Source of the DNA: Rubellicoccus peritrichatus
GTDB taxonomy: Bacteria; Verrucomicrobiota; Verrucomicrobiia; Opitutales; Cerasicoccaceae
Direction of reading: 5' to 3'
NCBI RefSeq assembly: GCF_033100135.1
Contig: NZ_CP136920.1
Coordinates: forward strand, 5,141,001-5,205,000
Length of the DNA: 64,000 nucleotides
Shown here: one piece after another, positions 51,601 to 59,918 of the stretch
Layout: each line of letters opens with the position of its first letter
How positions within the stretch are numbered: position 1 is the first letter of the stretch
Notes under the pieces: model-generated
What the model saw: the letters and a program-made list of their open reading frames with translations, nothing else
Told to the model about the DNA's origin: nothing
Databases searched by the model: none
Made by a program: the position numbers and the translations under genes

Positions 51601-53265
51601 ACAGCAACTTCTCTTGGATCAACGGCAGCAATCAATGACTTCCGCCTTCGATTCTCATCCAACGTGGCTTACACCGTCGGCATTGAAAGTATTGCGATCA
51701 GTAATGCACTAGATGAGGCGACTAACATAGCCCCTACTCCAGTTGACGATACAGCCGCCACCGATGAAGGTCAGCCTGTTACGATTAATGTCCTGAACAA
51801 CGACACAGATCCGGATGGCGGCCCAAGCGCATTAGCACTTGCTTCAGCCGACACAACTTCCAGCGGCACTGCAGTCGTGAACGGAAATCAAGTCGATTAT
51901 ACACCGAATCCTGGATTCTACGGAACGGATTCATTCAACTACACCGTGAGTGACGGTGACGCAACCGCGAGCGCCCAGGTTACAGTAACAGTCAACGATA
52001 CATCGATTGCCAGTAACTTGAGCTCTGCAAACCTGAGTGGAACAAACGTTGGGCAAGGCTTGGGTTCCAGCCGCATACTTGCTGGTGGCGAGTGGGAGCT
52101 CAATGCACTGGGAAAGGGCTCCTCAGGAACACTTGATGCAAGCTACGGTGAACTTGAAACCGTGGACGGTGACTTCTCTGTCGTTGTAAAAGTTCAGGAT
52201 CTAGGGCCTTACGGCATCGCTCCTGTTGCCGGTCTAACCATACGTGAGTCAACTGCTGCTGATTCCGTCATGCTTAAATTCGGAATCAACGCAGATAGCT
52301 CTTACTATCAGGCAAACCGCACATCAACTGGAGCCAATGCATCGACTTCGACTCCTGCCGGGACGGCAAGCCTACCCAACGGCTGGCTGATGATCGAACG
52401 TGTTGGTGATACACTAAGCCTGGCAACTTCGACCGATGGCACAAGCTACTCTGTAATTCATACGGTCATATTTTCCGATCTGGCCAATAGTCTACAAGTC
52501 GGGCTTTTCGCACAAAGCGGAGACAACACTGATTATGCACGTGTGCTGCTAAGTGACTACGCCCTAGAGGCAGCTTATGCGGTATTCGTTCAGGACTTCT
52601 CCACTTCAACACTCCTGGCAGATTACAGCTCAACAACTCCGGCCGCCAACATCTTTGATGATATTAGCGCGGAAAGCGCTGGAGGCAACTGGAGCATTTC
52701 CAATGGGGCCCTCAGCATTGATCGCACCGGCGCCAGTGCCGGAGGAACCAATGATGCGGGGTTCAGTCGTATTACCGACACCATTGGCGACCCTGCGCTG
52801 ATAAAAGTCTCTTTCGACATTGGCATCAATAATGTGCCCAAAACCTGGAGTCAGTTGATGCATATCGAGGTAGGCGCCTGGAGCACATTAGGAGATTACG
52901 GCAGCGGCGGCAACCTGTCCTATCTCTATGACCGATTAGACATTTCTGGAAATGACACAGGCAACTTCCGTGTTCGGTTTGGGAGCATATCATCATCAAC
53001 TTATGTTGCAAATGGAGTACCGCATACGGTCACATGGTATATGAATCGCTCATCTGCCTCTGCAAACTATGTCGGCCCTGACTCAATGACATACAGTCTT
53101 GCCGCCGGAACCTTTGATGTCTGGGTCGACACAACTGCCGAAATCACAGGACAAACTTCCGGAAACTATTCTGGCAATACTGTTGAAGACTTCAGAGTGC
53201 GCATACCATCAGCTTTCGATATAAACATAACCTTCGATAACATCGTCGTCGAAGACCAATTCTAA
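48670..53265 (+). CDS. Large secreted esterase with cadherin-like and carbohydrate-binding-type modules (paralogue 1)
   Basis: The protein has 1531 residues and a signal peptide-like segment at about 31-52 behind a 30-residue leader. Residues 70-325 form an alpha/beta-hydrolase of the PHB depolymerase/CE1-type: nucleophile Ser173 in GLSAGS, probable Asp226 and His297 in DNHNSW. After an Ig-like part (about 316-407) and a beta-rich module (415-587) come two cadherin-like domains (596-684, 692-780), a jelly-roll-like module (790-1014), a third cadherin-like domain (1021-1110), a DUF1349-like module (1116-1304) and a second jelly-roll-like copy (1307-1531). Substrate is unknown; polysaccharide ester or polyester hydrolysis is inferred. 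Confidence 0.85.
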   Translation: MNKSLLTTDPSLQTHPYISKPRYLAPTIAVRYLSILLPVLLLSIFQTKAEAASTWEAKALGTTTAPNGYWEYLPDAYHTDPTGDFPMIIFLHGANNGLTKHGSLDRIKNHGLNKVLNTASHSLHNYFDQGDVFVLSPQAPGDGWSATQVRSFLDFAVSEYRVDEQRIYITGLSAGSAGIHRFINEDPNAVEITAFLTTAVVGVIENPGAAIVSPVSPLWAVTAYNDSGGSANTTVNLMAGHIAGTGPTNVQSTYPGNNGDADYTASFDASTGWTWESGRVPSIAGNPRVTLLAGDNHNSWDRAYSTQGIFDWLFSHTKPTTTISSPVDNTVSTLGANITLTGSSIDSDNNAIAGSSIHWSSSIDGDLGTGSSITINNLSTGVHKIYCTGIDSGNRGGRASVTVIVPNDQAFTANIDFGTLGGTAGWNAFDDHINGSIANLEDSNSAPTGLRIDVQTPFASRGTNGSFSVDAAENIYPEDVQKDHFYTSSSTQVGELLIRGLNPGQAYNFTFFGSRAQGGSSNLLARYTLGSQYATLQTRNNTNQTASINNYVANASGQVVLHVERDQSVSSSIKAYLSSLIITTQGAGGSTPNIVPVANNDTAATNEGIATTIDVLANDSDPDGGPNPLSIANFTSATNGGITNVNDELVYTPNAGFSGTDTFDYTITDGEDNATATVTITVNAAPPPNIAPVAINDTAITDEDVAVDIDVLANDSDSDAGPSVLSISSAGTPANGTTIIQGSIISYTPAAGFFGSDSFTYTITDGEDSATATVSITVNEATTPPAHGTLFSQDFEASTTLTDYISATPDSGQFDDISAETSAGTWSISNGQLQITRTGSSNDAGISRVNDALLGNPDVLKLSMEMAISNVPSTWSELFVIELGDWSGVADYGSGGAATQRYCRMEVKGDGAGEFKIVINGERSTIHLADGSVKRLTWYINNGTSTTSYTGLESINPASHDLVANSADVWINDTLVLTATSLGSTAAINDFRLRFSSNVAYTVGIESIAISNALDEATNIAPTPVDDTAATDEGQPVTINVLNNDTDPDGGPSALALASADTTSSGTAVVNGNQVDYTPNPGFYGTDSFNYTVSDGDATASAQVTVTVNDTSIASNLSSANLSGTNVGQGLGSSRILAGGEWELNALGKGSSGTLDASYGELETVDGDFSVVVKVQDLGPYGIAPVAGLTIRESTAADSVMLKFGINADSSYYQANRTSTGANASTSTPAGTASLPNGWLMIERVGDTLSLATSTDGTSYSVIHTVIFSDLANSLQVGLFAQSGDNTDYARVLLSDYALEAAYAVFVQDFSTSTLLADYSSTTPAANIFDDISAESAGGNWSISNGALSIDRTGASAGGTNDAGFSRITDTIGDPALIKVSFDIGINNVPKTWSQLMHIEVGAWSTLGDYGSGGNLSYLYDRLDISGNDTGNFRVRFGSISSSTYVANGVPHTVTWYMNRSSASANYVGPDSMTYSLAAGTFDVWVDTTAEITGQTSGNYSGNTVEDFRVRIPSAFDINITFDNIVVEDQF

Positions 53266-53280
53266 TCAAAGTCGGGCCGA

Positions 53281-53303
53281 GCCAGGGCCATTCTCGCCCT
53301 GGC
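53281..53303. terminator. First hairpin after paralogue 1
   Basis: GCCAGGGC (53281-53288) pairs perfectly with GCCCTGGC (53296-53303) across seven bases, 15 bp after the stop. It is GC-rich but followed by AAATCTT rather than a T-run. It could be a terminator stem with weak tail, backed by the next hairpin. Confidence 0.45.
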
Positions 53304-53341
53304 AAATCTTGATTGAGATATAGTCGCTAAAAAATGGGGTC

Positions 53342-53369
53342 CCAGGGGTTGTTTCAAAACAACCCCTGG
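53342..53369 (+). terminator. Second hairpin after paralogue 1, likely terminator
   Basis: CCAGGGGTTGTT (53342-53353) pairs perfectly with AACAACCCCTGG (53358-53369), with a four-base loop, followed by TTTGCG. The matching position after paralogue 2 has a homologous hairpin (58613-58640), so the duplication includes the 3' flank. Confidence 0.65.
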
Positions 53370-53680
53370 TTTGCGTACAATACTCTCGATCAACCACGGG
53401 AGCTCACAACTCAAACAATGTCGAAAAACAGGGACATTGAGGCACTAAGATGTATTGACGAAACGATGCCTCCATTCAACACATCGCATAAAGATAAAGC
53501 GTTCAGATCACGAAATTATTAAATAAAAGCCCATTTTAGCGCATTCGTAATATCTATAAAATGAATATCCAAGCTATACTTTAAATCCTCTCACATGACA
53601 TCAAATCCATATAAATACTACTTTTAATCGTAATAAAGCCTTTGTCATCTAATTCATCAAAGCCATTTCTTGAGAATCAA

Positions 53681-53702
53681 TTTTATGATTCAAATCATAA
53701 AA
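53681..53702. promoter_or_regulatory. 22-bp near-perfect dyad upstream of paralogue 2
   Basis: TTTTATGATT (53681-53690) and AATCATAAAA (53693-53702) are perfect 10-bp arms around a CA centre. The dyad ends 16 bp before the shared 16-mer. It has no equivalent at the same place upstream of paralogue 1. This looks like an operator for a dimeric regulator. Confidence 0.5.
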
Positions 53703-53718
53703 TCCAAAATTTGCGCAT

Positions 53719-53734
53719 ACGTAATACTTGACAT
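53719..53734 (+). promoter_or_regulatory. Element shared by both esterase paralogues (upstream copy 2)
   Basis: This is the second copy of ACGTAATACTTGACAT, identical to 48418-48433, 214 bp before the start of paralogue 2. A weak TTTATA lies 19 bases after TTGACA, so it is not a good sigma-70 promoter on spacing alone. Confidence 0.5.
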
Positions 53735-53947
53735 ATATCGACAGAACTGCTGTTTATAGAAACGAAATCCCCCTGTTCGGACTCCCCCTCTGAACTTTTC
53801 TTCAGCGACCCTGCAATGGTACGGCAGTAGGAAAGGCTTGGCTGTGCGAAGCGTTGAAAATCAAAACGCTACGCACTCAAAAGCCACGTTATCCACTCAG
53901 CGCCATTCGATTGCTTAAAAACTCAATCACAGATCCCTCCTGCACAC

Positions 53948-56900
53948 ATGAATAAAAAGATATCGGCGATTATCGCCAGCTTCCGCATGCGCTCATGCAT
54001 CCAAAGAACCAATTGGTCACTATCCGTAGTTGCTCTGCGTCAGTGGTCGATTTTACTACCGCTTCTGCTGTTATCTGCCTTTCAAACGAAAGAACTGGCT
54101 GGCGGGACATTTGAATCAGTAGATATTGGAACCAATGGAGCTCCAAACGGTTACTGGAGATTCACTCCAAATGCCTATGACATAAATCCAACAGAAGATT
54201 TTGCAGTAATGCTCTTTTTCCACGGCAACGGCTTGGGTGGAAATGGGACGACAGACTTAAGTGTTCTGCAGAACTATGCCTTAAACGGAGGGATAAATAC
54301 TCCATCCAAGTCTTTCCACCAGTATTTTGATACCAATGAAGTCCTTATTTTCACTCCGCAGTCAACTGGTGACGGCTGGGGCCAAGCAATGGTTCGAGAA
54401 TTCCTGGATTATGTCGTCTCCGAATACCGTGTGGACCGAAGTCGCATTTATATGACCGGTCTCAGCGGAGGTGCTGGAGGAATTCATTCTTTCATCAATA
54501 ATGATCCAGATGCTGTCGAAGTAACAGCATTCTTCACCACTGCAACTGTGGGTACAGTAGAAGAACCGGCGGCCGCATTCGTCGGAACGCTTTGCCCCTA
54601 CATGATTATTAACAATCACGGTGACAGCTATGGTGGAATAGGCGCGGCAACAAGCATAGCCAGTCGAATCGCAGGGCATATAGCAGGCACTCCACCAGCA
54701 GCATTAAGGGATGCCTATCCAGGTGATGGAGTCAGTGGGGACTACACAGCTTCTTTTGATGTCAACACTGGTTGGACCTGGACTCCCGGTCTCGTAACAA
54801 CACAGACAGGCAACCCAATAGTCACCATCTATCCAGGATCGCATCACAACAGCTGGAACACAGCTTATACGACACAGGGAAATTTTGACTGGCTTCTGTC
54901 ACACGTTAAACCCGTGACAATAATCAACGCTCCCGCTGGCGATATCATTTCTCCCAAAGGAGCAAGCATCACGTTCAGTGGCTCATCAACAGCACCCGAT
55001 GGAACACCAATTCCCGGAAGTTCAATCTACTGGAACAGCAGCATTGATGGTGATCTTGGTACGGGTTCCAGTATTACTGTGAATAATCTGAGCTACGGCA
55101 TACACCGTATTCGATGCATGGGAGTCGATAGCGATAACTATGGAGGACCAACATCAATAACAGTCACAGTCCCCTATGACCAATCGTTTACAGCAAATAT
55201 TGATTTCGGACACCTGGATACAACCGCCACAGGGTGGAATAACTTTGATGACCAAACGAATGGCATTATTCAGGACATACAAGGTACTAATAATGAATCA
55301 ACAAGTGTGCGTATCGAGATCCAAACTCCTTTTGCAGGTAGAGGTACGAATGGAGTTGACTCAACAGTACTCTATCCAGCCCTCGTCCAGAAGGATCACT
55401 TCTATACGACTTCGACATCGCCAAGAGGTGAACTCTTGATTCAAGGGCTGAATCCCGGACAATCCTATGACTTTACTTTCTTTGGATCACGTAACCAGGG
55501 CGGAAGCAGTAACTTGATTACGCGCTACACACTTGGCAGCCAGTACGTAACCTTGGAAACCCGCCAGAACACAGATCAGACCGCTTCGATCAACGGTTAC
55601 ATTGCAGATTCTTCAGGAAAAGTGATTCTGGAAGTCGAACGCGATCAGAGTGTATCCAGTTCAACCAAGGCTTACCTCAGTTCTCTCGTCATCACAACCC
55701 AAGGAGCAGGCGGAGGCACAGGCAACATTGCCCCAGTAGCCAACAACGATGCTGCGACAACAGATGAAGGCGTCGCAGTTACCGTTGATGTATTAAGTAA
55801 TGACTCCGATTTCGATGGTGGCCCAAATCCCTTATCAATCTTGACCTTTAGCAGCACCGCAAATGGAGGTATTGCAAACGTCAACGAAACGCTCGTTTAC
55901 ACACCTAATGCTGGGTTCTCAGGAACGGAGACATTTGATTACACAATCACTGACGGTGAAGACAGCGCAACCGCAACAGTGACGATTACTGTTAACGGGG
56001 CTCCTCCACCAAACATTGCGCCAGTCGCAGTCAATGATACGGCAATCACTGACGAAGATGTCGCAATCAACATCGCCGTCCTGGCCAATGATTCCGATGC
56101 CGATGGAGGACCATCTGCGCTAAGTATCTCAATTGTTACCACTCCGACAAATGGAACCGCCGCAATCCAAGGAAGTGAGATCACTTACACTCCTGTCGCA
56201 GGATACTTTGGCACTGACAGTTTCAACTATACCATCACTGATGGAGAAGACAGTGCAACTGCCACAGTCAATGTGACTATCAATGAAGTCGTTGCACCAC
56301 CAATTGGAGGTACTCTTTTCAGTCAGGACTTTGAAGGCTCAACCACCGTCGGTGATTATGTTTCGACAACGCCTGACAGCGGACAGTTCGACGATATCAG
56401 TGCCGAAGCAAGCGCAGGAACTTGGAGCATTGCAAATGGACAACTGCAAATCACGCGTTTGGGTTCCAGCAACGATGCAGGACTCAGTCGGGTAAACGAC
56501 GCACTACTCGACGATCCTGACTTACTGAAATTCTCAATGGAACTGGTGATCAGCAATGTGCCCAGCACGTGGAGCGAATTACTCGTCATCGAGCTTGGAG
56601 ACTGGTCCGGTGTTGCCGACTACGGCAGTGGCGGGAATGTCAGTTACCTTTTCGAACGCATGCAAATAAAAGGTGATGACACTGGAGAATACAAGATCCT
56701 GATTGATGGCCAGGCATCTTCCGTCATCACAGCTGACGGCTCTGTAAAGCAACTGAACTGGTACATCAACAATGGTGCATCAACAACAAGCTATACCGGA
56801 CTGGAATCCGTAAATCCAATTTTGCACAACCTCGCCGCAGGCACTGCCGATGTGTGGATGGATGATGTTCTCGTTCTTTCTGCTATTCCTGTTGGATCGG

Positions 56901-58543
56901 CAGCAGCAATCAACGACTTCCGGATACGCTTATCTTCAAACGTGGCTTACACTGTTGGTTTTGAAAGTATCGCAGTCAGTGATACGCTGGATGAGGCTAC
57001 GAACGTAGCCCCTACTCCAGTCGATGATACAATATTAACCGATGAAGGCCAATTGGTTGCCATCGATGCCCTGGTCAATGATACTGATCCAGACGGAGGG
57101 CCAAGCGCGCTTACGTTAATCTCTGTCGATTCAGCGTCCTATGGCTTGGCGGTTGTGAATGGAAATCAAATTGATTACACACCGAACCCTGGATTCTACG
57201 GAACGGATTCATTTAATTACACTGTGAGTGATGGTGACGCAACAGCGAGCGCCCTGATCACAGTGACAGTCAATGATACATCGACTGCGGGCAATTTGAG
57301 TTCTGCAAACCTGAGTGGAATCAACATCGGGCAAGGCTTGGGTTCCAGCCGTATACTTGCTGGTGGCGAGTGGGAGCTCAATGCACTGGGAACCGGCACC
57401 TCGGGAACACTTGATGCAAGCTACGGTGAACTTGAAACCGTGGACGGTGACTTCTCTGTCGTTGTAAAAGTTCAGGATCTAGGGCCTTACGGCATCGCTT
57501 CTGTTGCCGGCCTGACCGTACGCGAATCAACTGCTGCTGACTCCGTCATGCTTCAGTTTGGCATCAATGCAGATAGCTCTTACTATCAGGCAAATCGCAC
57601 ATCAACCGGAGCCAATGCATCGACTTCGACTCCTACCGGGACAGCAAGTCTGCCGAATGGCTGGCTGATGATCGAACGTGTTGGTGATACGCTAAGCCTG
57701 GCGACCTCAACCGATGGCAACAGCTACTCTGTAATTGATACGGTTATACTTGCCGGCCTGGCCAACAGTCTGCAAGTCGGGCTTTTTGCACACAGTGGTG
57801 ATAATACCGATTACGCCAGAGTGTTGGTGAGTGACTATGCCGTGGAAGCCGCCTATGCCGTCTTCCTGCAGGACTTCTCCGCTTCCACTCTTCTGGCAGA
57901 TTATGTATCGGCAACTCCAGGCGATGCCATATTTGACGATATCAGTGCGGAAAGCGCTGGAGGCAACTGGAGTATCGTCAACGGTACTTTAAGCATTGAT
58001 CGCACTGGAGCCAGTGCCGGGGGAACCAATGATGCGGGATTCAGTCGTATCACCAACGTCATCGGCGACCCTGATTTACTGAAAGTCTCCTTTGACCTAA
58101 GTCTCAACAACATACCTGAAACCTGGAGTGAACTCATGCATTTTGAGTTAGGTGCATGGAGCGTGGTTGGGGATTATGGCAGCGGCGGCAATCTGTCCTA
58201 TCTTTATGACCGTATGTCGATCGCAGGCAGTAACATCGGAAACTTCCGCCTCAGGATCAATGGAATCAATTCTGCAGTATTCTCAGCAGATGGCAGTACT
58301 TATACTGTGACCTGGTGCATGAATCGTTCAGCTGCTTCTGTAAATTACATCGGCCCGGATGCATCTACATACAGCCTCGCCGCTGGAACATGTGACCTAT
58401 GGCTCGGTACAACTGCTGTGCTTACCGGAGTCAATTCCGGAAACTATTCGGGCAACACTGTAGAAGATTTCCGTGTCCGCATCCCATCCGCCTTTGATCT
58501 CAATATCACGTTTGATAATATTCTTATTGAAGATCAGTTCTAA
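53948..58543 (+). CDS. Large secreted esterase with cadherin-like and carbohydrate-binding-type modules (paralogue 2)
   Basis: The protein has 1531 residues and the same domain order as paralogue 1: signal-like segment, hydrolase with Ser173 (GLSGGA), probable Asp226 (HGDSYGG) and His300 (HHNSW), Ig-like part, beta-rich module, two cadherin-like domains, jelly-roll-like module, third cadherin-like domain, DUF1349-like module and second jelly-roll-like module. The hydrolase part is clearly diverged from paralogue 1, while the DUF1349-like part is nearly identical. The equal length is reached by compensating indels. It is followed by a terminator. The two genes probably act on related substrates. 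Confidence 0.85.
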   Translation: MNKKISAIIASFRMRSCIQRTNWSLSVVALRQWSILLPLLLLSAFQTKELAGGTFESVDIGTNGAPNGYWRFTPNAYDINPTEDFAVMLFFHGNGLGGNGTTDLSVLQNYALNGGINTPSKSFHQYFDTNEVLIFTPQSTGDGWGQAMVREFLDYVVSEYRVDRSRIYMTGLSGGAGGIHSFINNDPDAVEVTAFFTTATVGTVEEPAAAFVGTLCPYMIINNHGDSYGGIGAATSIASRIAGHIAGTPPAALRDAYPGDGVSGDYTASFDVNTGWTWTPGLVTTQTGNPIVTIYPGSHHNSWNTAYTTQGNFDWLLSHVKPVTIINAPAGDIISPKGASITFSGSSTAPDGTPIPGSSIYWNSSIDGDLGTGSSITVNNLSYGIHRIRCMGVDSDNYGGPTSITVTVPYDQSFTANIDFGHLDTTATGWNNFDDQTNGIIQDIQGTNNESTSVRIEIQTPFAGRGTNGVDSTVLYPALVQKDHFYTTSTSPRGELLIQGLNPGQSYDFTFFGSRNQGGSSNLITRYTLGSQYVTLETRQNTDQTASINGYIADSSGKVILEVERDQSVSSSTKAYLSSLVITTQGAGGGTGNIAPVANNDAATTDEGVAVTVDVLSNDSDFDGGPNPLSILTFSSTANGGIANVNETLVYTPNAGFSGTETFDYTITDGEDSATATVTITVNGAPPPNIAPVAVNDTAITDEDVAINIAVLANDSDADGGPSALSISIVTTPTNGTAAIQGSEITYTPVAGYFGTDSFNYTITDGEDSATATVNVTINEVVAPPIGGTLFSQDFEGSTTVGDYVSTTPDSGQFDDISAEASAGTWSIANGQLQITRLGSSNDAGLSRVNDALLDDPDLLKFSMELVISNVPSTWSELLVIELGDWSGVADYGSGGNVSYLFERMQIKGDDTGEYKILIDGQASSVITADGSVKQLNWYINNGASTTSYTGLESVNPILHNLAAGTADVWMDDVLVLSAIPVGSAAAINDFRIRLSSNVAYTVGFESIAVSDTLDEATNVAPTPVDDTILTDEGQLVAIDALVNDTDPDGGPSALTLISVDSASYGLAVVNGNQIDYTPNPGFYGTDSFNYTVSDGDATASALITVTVNDTSTAGNLSSANLSGINIGQGLGSSRILAGGEWELNALGTGTSGTLDASYGELETVDGDFSVVVKVQDLGPYGIASVAGLTVRESTAADSVMLQFGINADSSYYQANRTSTGANASTSTPTGTASLPNGWLMIERVGDTLSLATSTDGNSYSVIDTVILAGLANSLQVGLFAHSGDNTDYARVLVSDYAVEAAYAVFLQDFSASTLLADYVSATPGDAIFDDISAESAGGNWSIVNGTLSIDRTGASAGGTNDAGFSRITNVIGDPDLLKVSFDLSLNNIPETWSELMHFELGAWSVVGDYGSGGNLSYLYDRMSIAGSNIGNFRLRINGINSAVFSADGSTYTVTWCMNRSAASVNYIGPDASTYSLAAGTCDLWLGTTAVLTGVNSGNYSGNTVEDFRVRIPSAFDLNITFDNILIEDQF

Positions 58544-58612
58544 GTCGAAGGACTCGGGTCTGATTGCGTAAGCACACGCCCGTTTCAAATATAGTCACAT
58601 AAGGTAAACGAG

Positions 58613-58640
58613 CCTGGGGTTGCTTCCATGCAATCCCAGG
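58613..58640 (+). terminator. Terminator after paralogue 2
   Basis: CCTGGGGTTGC (58613-58623) pairs with GCAATCCCAGG (58630-58640) with one G-T pair and a six-base loop. It is followed by TTTGTTGCTT. It is homologous in position and sequence to the hairpin at 53342-53369. Confidence 0.65.
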
Positions 58641-58801
58641 TTTGTTGCTTACTAAGAAGTCTTACCCATCGCCGAAGATGTCATACATCGAACCAATAAT
58701 CATACTGACTGGCGAAAGTGTCTGTTTAGAGCCCTTTACAATGCTCAATTGGCAGATAACAGGCGGCGTCACTCTGGACGAGCAGCTCTATAGAAAATAC
58801 G

Positions 58802-59797
58802 TTATCGCTTAAAAGGACGATCCTGAGATAGTGGCTCCATGGGGCCTCCACTCAGGACGGCACCAATTGACAACTCGTAGCCTCTCAGGAAATCAATCGC
58901 GGGAAGCATCCTGCCTCCCGGCCGTTGCAGGCAAGCTATTCGCAACACTCCATCGCCGGTTGCGATGCAAACTTTTCCTTCCTCAAATCCAATAACGGTT
59001 CCCACATCAGCCAATGCCTTCGTTTTGACGAAACTGGCTTCTCGGAGCTTAATGCGTGTCTCCCTATGGTCGCAAAAACAACCCGGCCACGGATCGAGGC
59101 CATTGATCCGAGCGGCCAGTGTTTCAGCCGGAACTGAAAAATCAAGCAAGCCATCAGTTTTAGATAGCTTTCGACAGTAGGTCGCATCAGACTCAGTCTG
59201 TTCAACAAACGAAGCAGATCCATTCAGCAATGCTTCAAGATTACGAGCAATTAGGGGTACGCAGGCAGTCGCCAATTTTCCCCGGGTCGAATGTCCCGTA
59301 TCACTCGCATTAATGGATACGCGTTCCACATCACATACCGGCCCCGCATCCATGGCCGGAATGATCTCCATAAGGCTGACACCCGTCTCATGTTCACCAC
59401 TGGCGACGGCAGATTCTACCGGGGATGCCCCACGATACTTTGGCAAAAGCGAGGCATGAAAGTTCACAAAACCGCGCGGAGGTGTAGCAAGGAGAGCTCG
59501 CCTCAGTAGATGTCCATAGGCCATGACCAATGCGAGTTGAATGTCATTGGATTTAAAATATTCAATCGTATCCGCATCCGGTTTCTCCGGACGATGCAGA
59601 TCGACCCCCTTTTCCAAAGCCCAGGCTGAAATCGGATTGGGTTGCAACTTACGACCACGTCCTTTCGGACGGTCCGGCTGACTGAAAACACTAACCAGCT
59701 CCGCATCGAACTCTACTGCGTGCTTGTGTAACCAATCGAGTAACGGAAGCGCAATGGCGTCCGACCCCATGAAAACGAATTTGCGTGATGCGACCAT
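58802..59797 (-). CDS. fmt: Methionyl-tRNA formyltransferase
   Basis: The 331-residue protein matches Fmt: FVFMGSDAIALPLLDWL at the N-terminus, NFHASLLPKYRGASP (catalytic Asn/His block), SLMEIIPAMDAGP and a C-terminal oligonucleotide-binding-like domain with LDPWPGCF. Fmt formylates initiator Met-tRNA with 10-formyl-THF. Peptide deformylase is not adjacent. The gene is preceded on its strand by a solo repeat hairpin (59819-59901), starting 21 bp upstream. Confidence 0.96.
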   Translation of the reverse strand: MVASRKFVFMGSDAIALPLLDWLHKHAVEFDAELVSVFSQPDRPKGRGRKLQPNPISAWALEKGVDLHRPEKPDADTIEYFKSNDIQLALVMAYGHLLRRALLATPPRGFVNFHASLLPKYRGASPVESAVASGEHETGVSLMEIIPAMDAGPVCDVERVSINASDTGHSTRGKLATACVPLIARNLEALLNGSASFVEQTESDATYCRKLSKTDGLLDFSVPAETLAARINGLDPWPGCFCDHRETRIKLREASFVKTKALADVGTVIGFEEGKVCIATGDGVLRIACLQRPGGRMLPAIDFLRGYELSIGAVLSGGPMEPLSQDRPFKR

Positions 59798-59818
59798 CTC
59801 TTAATAGGACGAAGTTGA

Positions 59819-59901
59819 CCACAGAGGCACAGAGAGCACAGAGTTTCTCTAATCGATTAGTAGATATTATTCCTAAATCTGTATTCTCTGTGCCTCTGTG
59901 G
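59819..59901. repeat. Solo hairpin of CACAGAGGCACAGAG repeats (MITE-like)
   Basis: CCACAGAGGCACAGAGA (59819-59835) is the exact reverse complement of 59885-59901. A further GCACAGAG follows the left arm. The 83-bp unit fills most of the 121-bp gap between the fmt start and the stop of the upstream co-directional gene. Translated on the plus strand, the left arm gives TTEAQRAQ, a phrase that I recognise from mis-started GxxExxY proteins. I read it as an empty relative of the GxxExxY cassette. Confidence 0.65.
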
Positions 59902-59918
59902 CTAGAAATTCAATCAAT

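Larger units (their letters stand above)
53266..53947. other. Intergenic region between the two esterase paralogues
   Basis: This 682-bp gap contains two hairpins after paralogue 1 and an AT-rich upstream region of paralogue 2. The latter holds a 22-bp dyad (53681-53702), the shared 16-mer (53719-53734), and a related direct repeat of the shared site's left half: GCGCATTCGTAATATCT at 53539-53555 against GCGCATACGTAATACTT at 53713-53729 (14 of 17 bases match). No gene is credible here. Confidence 0.65.

Noticed and set aside
53334-53522. Plus-strand open frame between the paralogues
   Set aside because: Its first third is the translated terminator hairpin (53342-53369), which argues against coding.
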